From an uncultured Desulfobacter sp. (GTDB lineage: Bacteria > Desulfobacterota > Desulfobacteria > Desulfobacterales > Desulfobacteraceae), in NCBI RefSeq assembly GCF_963664415.1, contig NZ_OY761445.1:2010501-2074500 (forward strand): a stretch of 64,000 nt of DNA, in the 5' to 3' direction. The notes under the pieces are model-generated. The model searched no databases. It saw only the letters and a program-made list of their open reading frames with translations, and was not told where the DNA came from. Position numbers and translations under genes: made by a program. Every line of letters begins with the position of its first letter. The stretch's first letter is position 1. Of this stretch, positions 17,390 to 26,158 are shown piece after piece.

Positions 17390-20300
17390 TTATAATATTT
17401 CTAAACCCCGGTCAATAAACCCGGCTGTATCCTTAAACAACTGCTCCACAAGCTCCCCGGGCACTTCCGGTGCCTGGGACAGCCCAACGGTCTGCATGAT
17501 CAGGGAGGCCTCCTTTGGGTTTAAAACGTTTTTTGGAATCGCTTCACCATAAATCCAGACTCCGGCCTGGGTTACGGACTTGGGTATATCAAGACCGGCC
17601 CTGTGGGAGGCTGTTGCCAATTGGCTTGAAAGCAGCAATTCCAGGGCGGATGTATGCAGCCCCTGGCCTATTAACAGCTTGGCTCCATTGAATTTTTCCT
17701 GGGCCATGGCCTCTAAACGCGACGGCCTGTTGATTGCCGGTTCCTCTTCTTCGGCATCATAACAGGTTTGCATCCGGGCCAAAGGAGATGCCTCTCCAAG
17801 CCTGTTGAGACTGTTCAGTGTTATAAGGTCGATCAGGGCCACAGGAATTTTTTTTGATAACTCAATGGCTGCCTGTTCCGCTTCACCGTCAACATGGTCG
17901 ATCACTGCAATTAATGACCCCTGGGACCCGAATATACGTTCAATACGAGGGCCGAAGACCTCCTGCAGCCCCTTGATGCAGTCGTGCATATCCTGGTTCA
18001 TCGGGCGGGACCTGGGATCTTTGGGCATGTCACCCGGTTGTGTCTGATCCTGATTGGTCTCTTCCATATTTTCTACGGCATCTGCGGGTTTGGCAGGGGC
18101 CAGTTCATCAATCAGGGTTTCAATCATTTTTTTGGAAACGCCGACCACATCTTCACTGGCATCTTCCTTGACCACATTATCGAAAAGATGCTGTTTGGTA
18201 TTCACAAGGCTGAGTACCTGCTCTTCATATGAGGCTGCCGCCACCAGGGTGATGATCTGAACGCTTCTTTTCTGGCCCAGGCGGTGAATACGCGCGTTGC
18301 GTTGTTCCAATACTGCCGGATTCCAAGGCACATCCATATTGATTAAGGCTGATCCGGATTGCAGGTTTAAGCCCACACCACCGGCGTCAGTGGAGATAAA
18401 TACCTGCACGGCATCGTCATTTTGAAAACGATCCATCAACTCGCCTCGTTTGGCTGTGGGAACCCCGCCATGCAGCCGGACATATCCCAGACCCATTTTG
18501 CGCAGTCGTTTTTCCACCATCTGGGTCATCAGTTCCCAGCAGGAAAAGACCACGGCCTTGAGTCCGGATTGAATGCAGATTTCATCAAGCAGGTCTGCCA
18601 TTTCATCTATTTTGGGACTGCCCACGGTCTCTTTGTCCACAAGCCCTGCTGCATTGCATGCCATGCGGGCCTGTTGCAGGGCTGCGATCAGGCGGTTCTG
18701 TTCGGAAGGTGTCAACGGCCTTCGTTTGGCAATGGTTGCAAGTTGCCCGGCCTTGGACATGGCATCGTCATGAAATTCGCGCTGTTTGGATGTCATGGGG
18801 ATATCAAGCTGCTGGACAATACGTTCAGGCAGCTGATCACTGACAATGCTGCGGTCACGGCGCAGCATCACCGGTTCCAGGCGCCGGCGCAAAACGGAAA
18901 GATTTCTGTATCCAAGAATTTTGCCCCGTTCATCGGTAACGTGGTAATCCACCATATACCGCCATAACGGCCCCAGGATCTTAGGATTCACCACCTGCAT
19001 CAGGCTGTATAGATCCTCCAGGCGGTTTTCCAAGGGTGTACCGGTCAGAACAAATGCAAAACGGGACGGGATGAGCTTAACGGCTGCCGACACCTTGGTG
19101 CGCCAGTTTTTGATGCGCTGGGCCTCATCAAGGATGATTAAATCAGGCTGCAGGGTTTCGTTGATCATGCTCAGATCCCTTAACAGCAGCTCATAATTAA
19201 TCACAAAAAAGGTCTTTTCCCTGCGGTACTGCACACCTCTTTTGGGCGGAGGGCCCTGGATGATCTGGCATTGCAGATCTGTGAATTTGGCGATCTCCCT
19301 TGCCCATTGCTGTTTTAACGACGCCGGACAAATGATCATAACCGTACGGATGTTTTCGTTATTTTTCAGCCAAACCGCCGCTGCAATGGCCTGCAAGGTT
19401 TTGCCAAGCCCCATGTCGTCGGCCAGCAGAGCCCGGCCGTTACCGGCCAGAAACCCCGTGCCCCGGACCTGGTACGGGTATAGCGCGGCCTTTACGCCGG
19501 GCAGTTTTCTGCCGCTGTTTTCGATCATTTCCAAAATTTTGTCACATCGCAGCTTTTGGCTTGCCTCGGCGGCAATCTGGCGGGCGTGGTTCAATGCGTC
19601 TTCACCGACATGAATATCCTCTCTGTCTTCCATTTGTGATGCAAAACGCAAAAAATCTTCAGGGATACGGCCCGAAAAATCCCCTGATGTTGTAAAATAA
19701 TCATCTAAAATCCTGCCCAGATCATCTGCCATGGATTTGCTGCGGTGCAGGCTGATGACCGGCGCATTGGGCTTGTCCCAGGCCAGATAGACATAAGGCA
19801 GGGGAGCTGCTTGATCCTTGAATTCATTATAGTTAGGGTGCTTTTTAATTTTATGCAGTGCCGCTTCAATGTGCTTGCATGTGCCAAGCTGATTATTGGC
19901 AAAATCCGGGCACGAACAATAATTGGCCCTTTTATGAAGGTTGCGGATCATCACGCGGTACTGGCGGGGAAAGGGTGTTTTTCCTGCAATGGACGCTGCG
20001 GTCCATTCGCCTAACCAGGGATCAGCAGTCAACGATTCTACTTTAACTTCGGATTTTCCCCTTTTGATACGGTCGCTTATGGCAGTGTCTGTGGCACTTA
20101 AAATACCTTCAGCCGTCTGGCGCTGGTCTGCATATGCGTACAAGGCCGCCACCATGTGGGCACAGACACCGTCATGACTTTCATCGCACTCACACCGGCA
20201 AAGCGGTGTGTTATCCGTCCTAATTTCAATTTCAATATCCAGCGGAAAATCAGAACGCTCTTCATCCTCTACCTGGGCCCAAAGTGTTCTATCCTCCCGG

Positions 20301-20437
20301 TCAAGAGAGATCACCCGGTTTTCTTTAAAAAAAGTCAGCCCCAGACTGATCACAGCCGGGGCAGCCAATTGTTCAAGGCGGTCATGGTCAAAAAAAAGCG
20401 GATCATTGTCGGTGCTGGGTAGATTTTGTGAAGTCAT
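17390..20437 (-). CDS. SNF2-family helicase with two SWIM zinc fingers
   Basis: 1015 residues. SWIM-type CxCx(n)CxH motifs occur near residue 80 (CRCECDESHDGVCAHM) and residue 180 (CSCPDFANNQLGTCKHI). The SNF2 ATPase follows: LLADDMGLGKTLQAIAAA (motif I), ILDEAQRIKN (II), FVLTGTPLENR (III), and the C-terminal lobe with DAGGVGLNLQ and QRNARIHRLGQKR (V and VI). The last ~250 residues are an accessory region with no fold I can name. Proteins of this layout are bacterial Swi2/Snf2 ATPases acting on DNA-protein complexes. It is a single gene, convergent with the ABC operon, with no restriction or defence partner beside it. Confidence 0.93.
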   Translation of the reverse strand: MTSQNLPSTDNDPLFFDHDRLEQLAAPAVISLGLTFFKENRVISLDREDRTLWAQVEDEERSDFPLDIEIEIRTDNTPLCRCECDESHDGVCAHMVAALYAYADQRQTAEGILSATDTAISDRIKRGKSEVKVESLTADPWLGEWTAASIAGKTPFPRQYRVMIRNLHKRANYCSCPDFANNQLGTCKHIEAALHKIKKHPNYNEFKDQAAPLPYVYLAWDKPNAPVISLHRSKSMADDLGRILDDYFTTSGDFSGRIPEDFLRFASQMEDREDIHVGEDALNHARQIAAEASQKLRCDKILEMIENSGRKLPGVKAALYPYQVRGTGFLAGNGRALLADDMGLGKTLQAIAAAVWLKNNENIRTVMIICPASLKQQWAREIAKFTDLQCQIIQGPPPKRGVQYRREKTFFVINYELLLRDLSMINETLQPDLIILDEAQRIKNWRTKVSAAVKLIPSRFAFVLTGTPLENRLEDLYSLMQVVNPKILGPLWRYMVDYHVTDERGKILGYRNLSVLRRRLEPVMLRRDRSIVSDQLPERIVQQLDIPMTSKQREFHDDAMSKAGQLATIAKRRPLTPSEQNRLIAALQQARMACNAAGLVDKETVGSPKIDEMADLLDEICIQSGLKAVVFSCWELMTQMVEKRLRKMGLGYVRLHGGVPTAKRGELMDRFQNDDAVQVFISTDAGGVGLNLQSGSALINMDVPWNPAVLEQRNARIHRLGQKRSVQIITLVAAASYEEQVLSLVNTKQHLFDNVVKEDASEDVVGVSKKMIETLIDELAPAKPADAVENMEETNQDQTQPGDMPKDPRSRPMNQDMHDCIKGLQEVFGPRIERIFGSQGSLIAVIDHVDGEAEQAAIELSKKIPVALIDLITLNSLNRLGEASPLARMQTCYDAEEEEPAINRPSRLEAMAQEKFNGAKLLIGQGLHTSALELLLSSQLATASHRAGLDIPKSVTQAGVWIYGEAIPKNVLNPKEASLIMQTVGLSQAPEVPGELVEQLFKDTAGFIDRGLEIL

Positions 20438-20744
20438 GGTATTTTTCCGGCAAGTTATAAAATTATAAAATTGTTAAACGCGTATTCTGTTTCCATGGGA
20501 CTGACGTCCGATTCTACAGGTATTCATTTTTTTTACGCAATTATCCTATACCAGGCCGGATTGGTTTTTCAATCTAAAACAGATTTAAACGGGTAGAGGA
20601 CGGGAAAAAAAGCCCAATGCTGAAGTTCTAAAATGGAATGAAACGATGAAAATTATTTGACATCCGCCCACTTATTTGTTAGCCTATGCTAATCCTATTA
20701 GGAGCTTGATATTATTAAAGGCAAGAATAAACAGCAGTCATAAA
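20438..20744. other. Intergenic region, nothing recognised
   Basis: Upstream region of the helicase gene. AT-rich, with no open frame with an RBS and no structured RNA that I can recognise. Confidence 0.5.
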
Positions 20745-20890
20745 TAGTGTCTGAACGAAAACCTGGAAATTTTGTTGAGTACAAGGCGGGCTGAAATTTT
20801 AACCGGAGGAATACATGGAGTATTTCGAGGATTAAAATTTCAGACCAACGCCGTAATCGGCAAAATTTACGGTTTTCGGTCGGGCACTAA
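20745..20890. repeat. 146-bp imperfect palindromic element (MITE-like)
   Basis: The left arm begins TAGTGTCTGAACGAAAACC, and the reverse complement of the right end begins TTAGTGCCCGACCGAAAACC. The arms stay alignable inward through AAATTTTG and CTGAAATTTTAA to a short centre. Half of the element recurs at 3624-3659. No coding capacity. This kind of foldback repeat is common in Desulfobacteraceae genomes (from memory, not checked). Confidence 0.75.
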
Positions 20891-20921
20891 ATAATAAAAC
20901 AGGTTGATCTGATGGTTTAAT

Positions 20922-21425
20922 ATGCGTGATTTTTTTTCCTGCTTGTTCAAGTCCAACTACAACAGCCTGTATCTTTTTTTTCTGGCAAGACTGGATTCTG
21001 TGCAGGATGCAGAAGATGCCGCCCAGGAAACATTCAAGCGCATGATCGCACACAGCAGCAATGTTGCAAGTCTCAGATCTCCAAGGTCCTATCTGTTCAG
21101 CATTGCCCGTAATCTACTCACAGATACAATGCGCGCCCGTAAAGTCCGGTTAAAATATACCACAACGGTTGACGTTGAAACCCAGGCGACTGAATCACAA
21201 TCTCCCGCTGCCGGGATTGATCTTGAGGAACGCAGGAAGCTTGCACAGAAAGCATTGGCAGCACTTTCGCCACGGTGCCGGGAAGTCTTTATTTTGCACC
21301 GGTTTGAGCAACTGACCTACAAGCAGATTGCCCGGCGTCTGGATATCTCCCCCAGAACCGTTGAGCACCACATTGCCAAAGCTGTTTTTCATGTAAGAAA
21401 ACACCTTGCCAACAAAAATTCTTAA
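20922..21425 (+). CDS. fecI: ECF RNA polymerase sigma factor, FecI type
   Basis: 167 residues. Region 2 has NSLYLFFLARLDSVQDAEDA followed by AQETFKRM, and SPRSYLFSIARNLLTD. Region 4 has LAALSPRCREVFILHRFE and the HTH TYKQIARRLDISPRTVEHHI. This is the FecI-like sigma type that works with an inner-membrane FecR and a TBDR carrying an STN domain; both follow on the same strand. It should direct transcription of the receptor at 22.9 kb. No strong RBS is visible. Confidence 0.9.
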   Translation: MRDFFSCLFKSNYNSLYLFFLARLDSVQDAEDAAQETFKRMIAHSSNVASLRSPRSYLFSIARNLLTDTMRARKVRLKYTTTVDVETQATESQSPAAGIDLEERRKLAQKALAALSPRCREVFILHRFEQLTYKQIARRLDISPRTVEHHIAKAVFHVRKHLANKNS

Positions 21426-21494
21426 TTTTTTAAATTTTATATAGGGGATAATCACTGCCTTCCCGTCTTCATTTTTAAAAGCAGGAGATTTTGT

Positions 21495-22523
21495 ATGTCA
21501 TCAAACCGGAATCATGAAATTTCAGACCGGATAATGGAACAGGCTGCCCAGTGGTTTGCCCGCTGCCGGGCAGAGGATTTCACAAAAGAACAGCAAACAT
21601 GTCTGGATGAGTGGCTCAAGGCAGACCCGGATCATCGTGCGGCTTTTGACGAAACACAGACTGCCTGGAACGACATCGGGTACCTGGCAGTGCCTCCACC
21701 CGCTTCCTCGATGTCCGTTGCGGGCCGTCGCAGACTATTATTCAGGATGCCGCGTTTCGGTATGGCAGGCCTTGCACTCATGGCAGGTCTGTTTTTCTGT
21801 GCATTCTATTTCAAATCAGACCTGATCACCTGGCGCAACCTGCATACCGGAAAAGAGATCTCCTACAAAACCGGAAAAGGGCTGAAGCGGGAAATCACCC
21901 TGCCGGACGGTTCCCATGTGGAAACCAACGGCAACACCTTTTTTTCAATCCGATTCAATCCCTGGCAGCGCAACGTGACATTAACGGCCGGGGAGATGTT
22001 TTTTGACGTGCGGCATGACGCTGACCGGCCTTTTGAGATCAGGGCCCATAACGGCTTAATTCGCGTGCTGGGTACCCGGTTTCATGTACGCAACCGGGAG
22101 GGCCTGGTTTCCGTTGATGTGGAAGCCGGCCGGGTCCAGGTCTGTTCCGGCCTTGCCGGCTCGTCCGATCCTTCCCGGGGGCTTTCCCGGGATGAACGGA
22201 TAATCACTGATGGGCAAGGGTTGGATTACCGCTGGGCAGGCCCCGCAGGCAGTATACGGCAAGCAGAGTTGGACCGGGTGTCGGCCTGGAGACAGGGAAA
22301 AATCGTATTCCGGTCCATGCAACTTGATGCTGTGCTCAAGGAGCTGAAGCATCACTATGGTGTGAGGATAATACTGGTGGACAAAAAAATAGGGGAAAAG
22401 CCTTTTACCGGCACATTTAACACCCATGACCTGGATGAGATACTGGAGGCCATAACGATCAGTTTTTCCCTGACCGCTGAAAAAGCTTCCGGCGGCGTGG
22501 TCATGTTGTGGCCTAAGACCTGA
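21495..22523 (+). CDS. fecR: FecR-type anti-sigma/signal transducer
   Basis: 342 residues; RBS AGGAG. The N-terminal ~60 residues resemble the DUF4880 cytoplasmic sigma-binding domain (AAQWFARCRAEDFTKEQQ, LDEWLKADPDHRAAFDE). One membrane segment follows at about 95-110 (FGMAGLALMAGLFFCAFYF), then the periplasmic FecR domain (KREITLPDGSHVETNGNT, AGEMFFDVRHDADRPFEI, HNGLIRVLGTRFHVRN). The C-terminal ~60 residues (KIVFRSMQLDAVLKELKHHY, TFNTHDLDEILEAI) form an STN-like domain. It relays receptor occupancy to the sigma factor 69 bp upstream. Confidence 0.9.
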   Translation: MSSNRNHEISDRIMEQAAQWFARCRAEDFTKEQQTCLDEWLKADPDHRAAFDETQTAWNDIGYLAVPPPASSMSVAGRRRLLFRMPRFGMAGLALMAGLFFCAFYFKSDLITWRNLHTGKEISYKTGKGLKREITLPDGSHVETNGNTFFSIRFNPWQRNVTLTAGEMFFDVRHDADRPFEIRAHNGLIRVLGTRFHVRNREGLVSVDVEAGRVQVCSGLAGSSDPSRGLSRDERIITDGQGLDYRWAGPAGSIRQAELDRVSAWRQGKIVFRSMQLDAVLKELKHHYGVRIILVDKKIGEKPFTGTFNTHDLDEILEAITISFSLTAEKASGGVVMLWPKT

Positions 22524-22525
22524 CA

Positions 22526-22555
22526 TATCAGCTGCCAGGCTTAGCCCACAACAAA
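22526..22555 (-). repeat. Half of a dispersed repeat (TTTGTTGTGGGC type)
   Basis: On the minus strand this reads TTTGTTGTGGGCTAAGCCTG then GCAGCTGATA, matching 54486-54515 with one change. The other half of that repeat (GGTCGGCCCATGGCCGTTAT) is absent here. Confidence 0.65.
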
Positions 22556-22632
22556 GGTTGAAAGATCTGTGTCGCTTACACAGACTTTCTTATAAAAAAC
22601 TAACAAAAGGAGTAAGTATTCGACTGTTGTAC

Positions 22633-22739
22633 AAATGTTTGATCCAGTGCCTTAGATTTGTCGATTTGGGCCTGCGTAGCATACTAATGCTATGTGAGCA
22701 GGACAAAATCGGCAAATATGAGGTGCTGGGCGAACATTT
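22633..22739. repeat. 107-bp imperfect palindromic element
   Basis: The left arm AAATGTTTGATCCAGTGCCT pairs with the right end AGGTGCTGGGCGAACATTT, and pairing continues through GATTTGTCGATTT/AAAATCGGCAAAT to the centre ATGCTATG. It has the same architecture as the 20745 element but a different sequence, and sits in the gap between fecR and its receptor. Confidence 0.7.
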
Positions 22740-22743
22740 ATAA

Positions 22744-22785
22744 AAAGGCGGCCTTAAGTTCCGGCAAGAAGGCAAGGCCGCCTTT
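22744..22785 (+). terminator. GC-rich hairpin before the receptor gene
   Basis: AAAGGCGGCCTT (22744-22755) pairs perfectly with AAGGCCGCCTTT (22774-22785) across an 18-nt loop. It may end fecIR transcription or attenuate read-through. There is no long T-tract, so Rho-independent function is uncertain. Confidence 0.5.
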
Positions 22786-22892
22786 GAAAAACAGAAGTAC
22801 GGCGGGCAGTTGTAATGCCGGCCGGCCCCTGTCCTTTTGTGTAACAAGGCAGAGGTATATTGTCAATCTTCATGAAACACAAAGGAAAGCAG

Positions 22893-25226
22893 ATGAAACC
22901 GTTGAACATGTCCCGGGTCCTGGGGACGATTATTTCAGTGTTACTTTTTACAACCGCGACAATGGCCGCAGCAGGACAAATGGATGCGTCAAAAATGTCC
23001 TGGGACATCCGTCCCCAGAGTTTGAAGAGCGCCTTGGAAACTTATCAGCAGATTTCGGGACTGAATCTGGCCTATTCAGATAACCTGGTGGAAGGAAAAA
23101 CAACCCGGGGGGTCCAGGGGAACCATACCCGGGAACAAACTTTGGAAAAAGTCCTGGACAATACAGGCCTGACCTATGTTGTAACTTCCAAGGGCACAGT
23201 GATTTTAAAGGTGAAAAAATCTGAGGCGGCGCAAGAAGAAAACTTGCCGTCAGATGAAACAGCGGGAAACAAGGCGAAAAAGACTGAACCCCAGCAAGCC
23301 CACATGGAAATGCAAGTTGTCACTGTAACTGCCAATAAAACTGAAGAAAATATCCAGGATGTTCCAATGAGCATCACAGCCTTTAATGAACTTATAATGG
23401 ACGACAAGAATATTACTTCTATCAGCGAGTTATCCAATTTCGTTCCCAATCTAACCATCAACGATCAAGGCATTTCAAGTTCGGCAAGGCCTGCCATGAG
23501 AGGAGTTTTGGCTGAACTAGGATCAGCGGAGGTTTCAACTGGCATTTTCATTGATGGAGTCCCAGTTTTAACAAAGGCTGGATATGGGGACCCCCTGCAA
23601 GATATTGAACGTGTAGAAGTGTTGCGCGGTCCCCAAGGAACCTTGTATGGAAAAGGTACCTCAGCAGGTGCTATCAATATTATTACCCGTCAACCAGATA
23701 ACAATTATCGTGGAAAGGTTTCGGTTGATGTTGGAGAGGATAATAAAAAAGAAATTGCTTTAAACTTAAGCGGGCCGATTATTCAGGACAAACTCTTCTT
23801 TGGACTGTCCGGTCAATCCTACGCCAAAGATGGGTTTATTGACAATGGGTACACAGGTGATCAGGCCGATGATCGAGCACATTGGTACGGAAAAGGCAAA
23901 CTTAGATGGACGCCGACAGACGATCTTGATGTCAGCTTAATTTTTTCTTATTTACAATATGACAATGGTGGCACCACCATGGGGTTGAGTGAAGATAGTG
24001 CCGCCACTCTGGGATTGACCGCTTCCGGTGACAGAAAAGTATATTCTGATTTGGACACCCAAGACAAAACGAAAATCGAAGCTCAAGCCCTAAAAGTTAG
24101 TTACGATCTAAATGATACATTAACTTTAACCTCAATTACCACTCACCGTTTCCTTAAAAATGATGGTGCTATAGATTTTGACTTTAATCCCGTTGAACAA
24201 ACTCATGCTACGGGTGCGAGCGAAAATGACAAAATTTCTCAGGAACTGAGGTTATCATCAAATGCAGAGAAGATGCGTTGGGTGACCGGTATCTATTATG
24301 ATAAAGACGATAACACAGATGACAGAACTTGGAATTCTTATGTAATGAAAAAGGATCTTGGGGCTGAGGCCTACGCCCTTTTTGGGCAACTTCGATACGC
24401 ATTAACGCCTAAAATTGGCGTGACTGGCGGGCTGCGTTATGAAACACAGAACAGAGACATGCAAAATTACAATAATGGTAAATCCTTTGAAGATACCTGG
24501 GATGACATTGCACCTAAATTCAGTGTAGATTATGCCATAACGGAACAGGTAATGGGGTATGCTACGGTTGCGAAAGGTTTCAGAGCAGGTGGCTTCAATT
24601 CTTCGAGTACAGATTCGAAATATGACACTTATGATAGCGAAGAGCTGTGGTCCTATGAAATAGGAGCTAAAAGTCAACTTCTTGAAAACAGACTGATCAT
24701 AACCGGTTCACTATTTTACATGGATATAGATGATATGCAGGTGTCAGAGTCGCTCGCCGACGCCCCATGGGGTTACGTAACCAATGTCGGTACGGCTGTC
24801 TCCTATGGAGCTGAACTGGAAGTACAGGCAAAAATCACACCTCAATTCACCATAACGGCAAACGTTGGCTATACCCATGTAGAATACGAAGAATATAAGG
24901 ACGACTCAGGCGACTATAGCGATAACAAGATCCCTAATGTCCCGGACTATACATTTGCCATAGGTGGTCAATATCGAGCAGGGAACGGACTTTATGCCGG
25001 AGTTGATTTGGTGGGTGTTGGAAAAACATATATAGAAAGAACAAATACGTATAAAAGAGATGCTTATCAACTAATTAATGCCAAAATTGGGTATGAAACT
25101 GAAAATTGGGATATTTATCTCTATGGTAAGAACATCTTTGATGAAGATTACTCAAAAGTGGGGACGAGTTACATATACTATAGTCAGCCCCGTGAATTAG
25201 GCGTAAAGCTTACCTACCGATTTTAA
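22893..25226 (+). CDS. TonB-dependent receptor with N-terminal STN signalling domain
   Basis: 777 residues from the ATG preceded by AAAGGA. A signal peptide (VLGTIISVLLFTTATMAAA) is followed by an STN domain at about 38-105 (PQSLKSALETYQQISGLNLA, TLEKVLDNTGLTYV). The TonB-box/plug begins near MQVVTVTANKTEENIQDVP and includes RVEVLRGPQGTLYGKGT. The 22-strand barrel ends RELGVKLTYRF with the terminal aromatic residue. The STN domain, with fecI and fecR directly upstream, makes this a signal-transducing receptor that senses its own substrate. The ferric or other metal chelate cannot be named from sequence. A secreted ZinT-like protein follows. Confidence 0.93.
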   Translation: MKPLNMSRVLGTIISVLLFTTATMAAAGQMDASKMSWDIRPQSLKSALETYQQISGLNLAYSDNLVEGKTTRGVQGNHTREQTLEKVLDNTGLTYVVTSKGTVILKVKKSEAAQEENLPSDETAGNKAKKTEPQQAHMEMQVVTVTANKTEENIQDVPMSITAFNELIMDDKNITSISELSNFVPNLTINDQGISSSARPAMRGVLAELGSAEVSTGIFIDGVPVLTKAGYGDPLQDIERVEVLRGPQGTLYGKGTSAGAINIITRQPDNNYRGKVSVDVGEDNKKEIALNLSGPIIQDKLFFGLSGQSYAKDGFIDNGYTGDQADDRAHWYGKGKLRWTPTDDLDVSLIFSYLQYDNGGTTMGLSEDSAATLGLTASGDRKVYSDLDTQDKTKIEAQALKVSYDLNDTLTLTSITTHRFLKNDGAIDFDFNPVEQTHATGASENDKISQELRLSSNAEKMRWVTGIYYDKDDNTDDRTWNSYVMKKDLGAEAYALFGQLRYALTPKIGVTGGLRYETQNRDMQNYNNGKSFEDTWDDIAPKFSVDYAITEQVMGYATVAKGFRAGGFNSSSTDSKYDTYDSEELWSYEIGAKSQLLENRLIITGSLFYMDIDDMQVSESLADAPWGYVTNVGTAVSYGAELEVQAKITPQFTITANVGYTHVEYEEYKDDSGDYSDNKIPNVPDYTFAIGGQYRAGNGLYAGVDLVGVGKTYIERTNTYKRDAYQLINAKIGYETENWDIYLYGKNIFDEDYSKVGTSYIYYSQPRELGVKLTYRF

Positions 25227-25241
25227 AAGATAGTTTTAGTG

Positions 25242-25274
25242 CCCACGCAGTCTGCTTGATGAAACTGCCGTGGG
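25242..25274 (+). terminator. Hairpin after the STN receptor
   Basis: CCCACGCAGT and ACTGCCGTGGG pair with one bulge across an 11-nt loop, 15 bp after the receptor stop. It is followed by CCAAAAAACG rather than a T-run, so it is a weak or partial terminator. Confidence 0.5.
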
Positions 25275-25352
25275 CCAAAAAACGATTTGCCCCTATCGGG
25301 AATTAACCCGGATATTTCATGACTTTTTAACTAATTTTCAAGGAGACATAAC

Positions 25353-25994
25353 GTGAAAAAAAAAATAACCATCCCTGTATTTTTGATTGTATGCATCTTT
25401 TCCAGCGCAGTATTTGCCGCAGATAAAGAAAAAGAGAAAATCACCGACCTCACGCCATGGAAAGGCGACAATATATCCATTGTTACACTTTACGAGAATG
25501 AAGCCGGAGAAAGGTTTTTTAAAGAAATCTTGGAACTTTTACCCAAAGGCTATACAAAAAAAATGGTAAAAGACTCTATTTACGATTTATATTACATGAA
25601 ATTGAAATCCCTGAACGTGATGGATGAAAATACGATCATTATTGATGATAAGCTCACCGGGGATTATATCCATGTCTGCAGCATTGGTATGGACCTGGGG
25701 AGTCATACAGCTGCCTGGCAGGTTTTTAAAACTGAGTCAAAAGAAATGATCCAGGCCGGTTTTAAATATATCCTTTTTTTACCGTATCACCAGAGCAACA
25801 AGGACACGCTTAGGCACGCCCATCTCAGGTATGGCAATGAAAATTTTGATTTCCTGACGACGGACCCTTCGGTAAAATCGTGGTGGCCCACCATCTATCA
25901 GCCGACAAAAACCGATGAAGCCAAAGCTACGGCGCAGATGACCACACCAAGAATGGTAAAAATGATGGCCGGCATGATGAAAAAAAGGCAATAA
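25353..25994 (+). CDS. Secreted ZinT-like metal-binding protein (distant)
   Basis: 213 residues from GTG with AAGGAGA upstream. A clear signal peptide ends VFA-AD. The mature part starts ITDLTPWKGDNISIVTLY, like the 'ltdWkG' start of ZinT/YodA, and near the end has RHAHLRYGNENFDFLTTD then WWPTIYQP. This mirrors ZinT's HFHIFFG...NWPTYYP segment, whose HxH contributes to zinc binding. The middle is divergent and the C-terminal 25 residues are Met-rich (MVKMMAGMMKK). It lies 126 bp after the STN receptor on the same strand, which suggests a periplasmic metal carrier working with it. Assignment rests on motif pattern only. Confidence 0.55.
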   Translation: MKKKITIPVFLIVCIFSSAVFAADKEKEKITDLTPWKGDNISIVTLYENEAGERFFKEILELLPKGYTKKMVKDSIYDLYYMKLKSLNVMDENTIIIDDKLTGDYIHVCSIGMDLGSHTAAWQVFKTESKEMIQAGFKYILFLPYHQSNKDTLRHAHLRYGNENFDFLTTDPSVKSWWPTIYQPTKTDEAKATAQMTTPRMVKMMAGMMKKRQ

Positions 25995-26017
25995 ATAATT
26001 ACCAAGATGACTTAAAA

Positions 26018-26067
26018 TCCGATGACATCTTATTTAATTGAGAGCCATTAAGTAAGATGTCATCGGA
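26018..26067. repeat. Long hairpin between convergent genes
   Basis: TCCGATGACATCTTATTTAA at 26018 pairs, with one mismatch, with TTAAGTAAGATGTCATCGGA ending at 26067, around an ~8-nt loop. It lies between the ZinT-like gene (+) and the broken nuclease gene (-) and could terminate both directions. Confidence 0.7.
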
Positions 26068-26158
26068 ATATCGAAATTGAACGCAAAAAAGAGGCACAAT
26101 CGTCAGTGGCATTTTTGGTTTCCCTTGTTATCTCAGTCAATATAAAAGACGTTTAGAG

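Noticed and set aside
17390..20437. SNF2/SWIM protein as part of a DISARM- or DND-like defence system
   Set aside because: No methylase, nuclease or other defence gene adjoins it; its neighbours are an ABC operon and a sigma factor.
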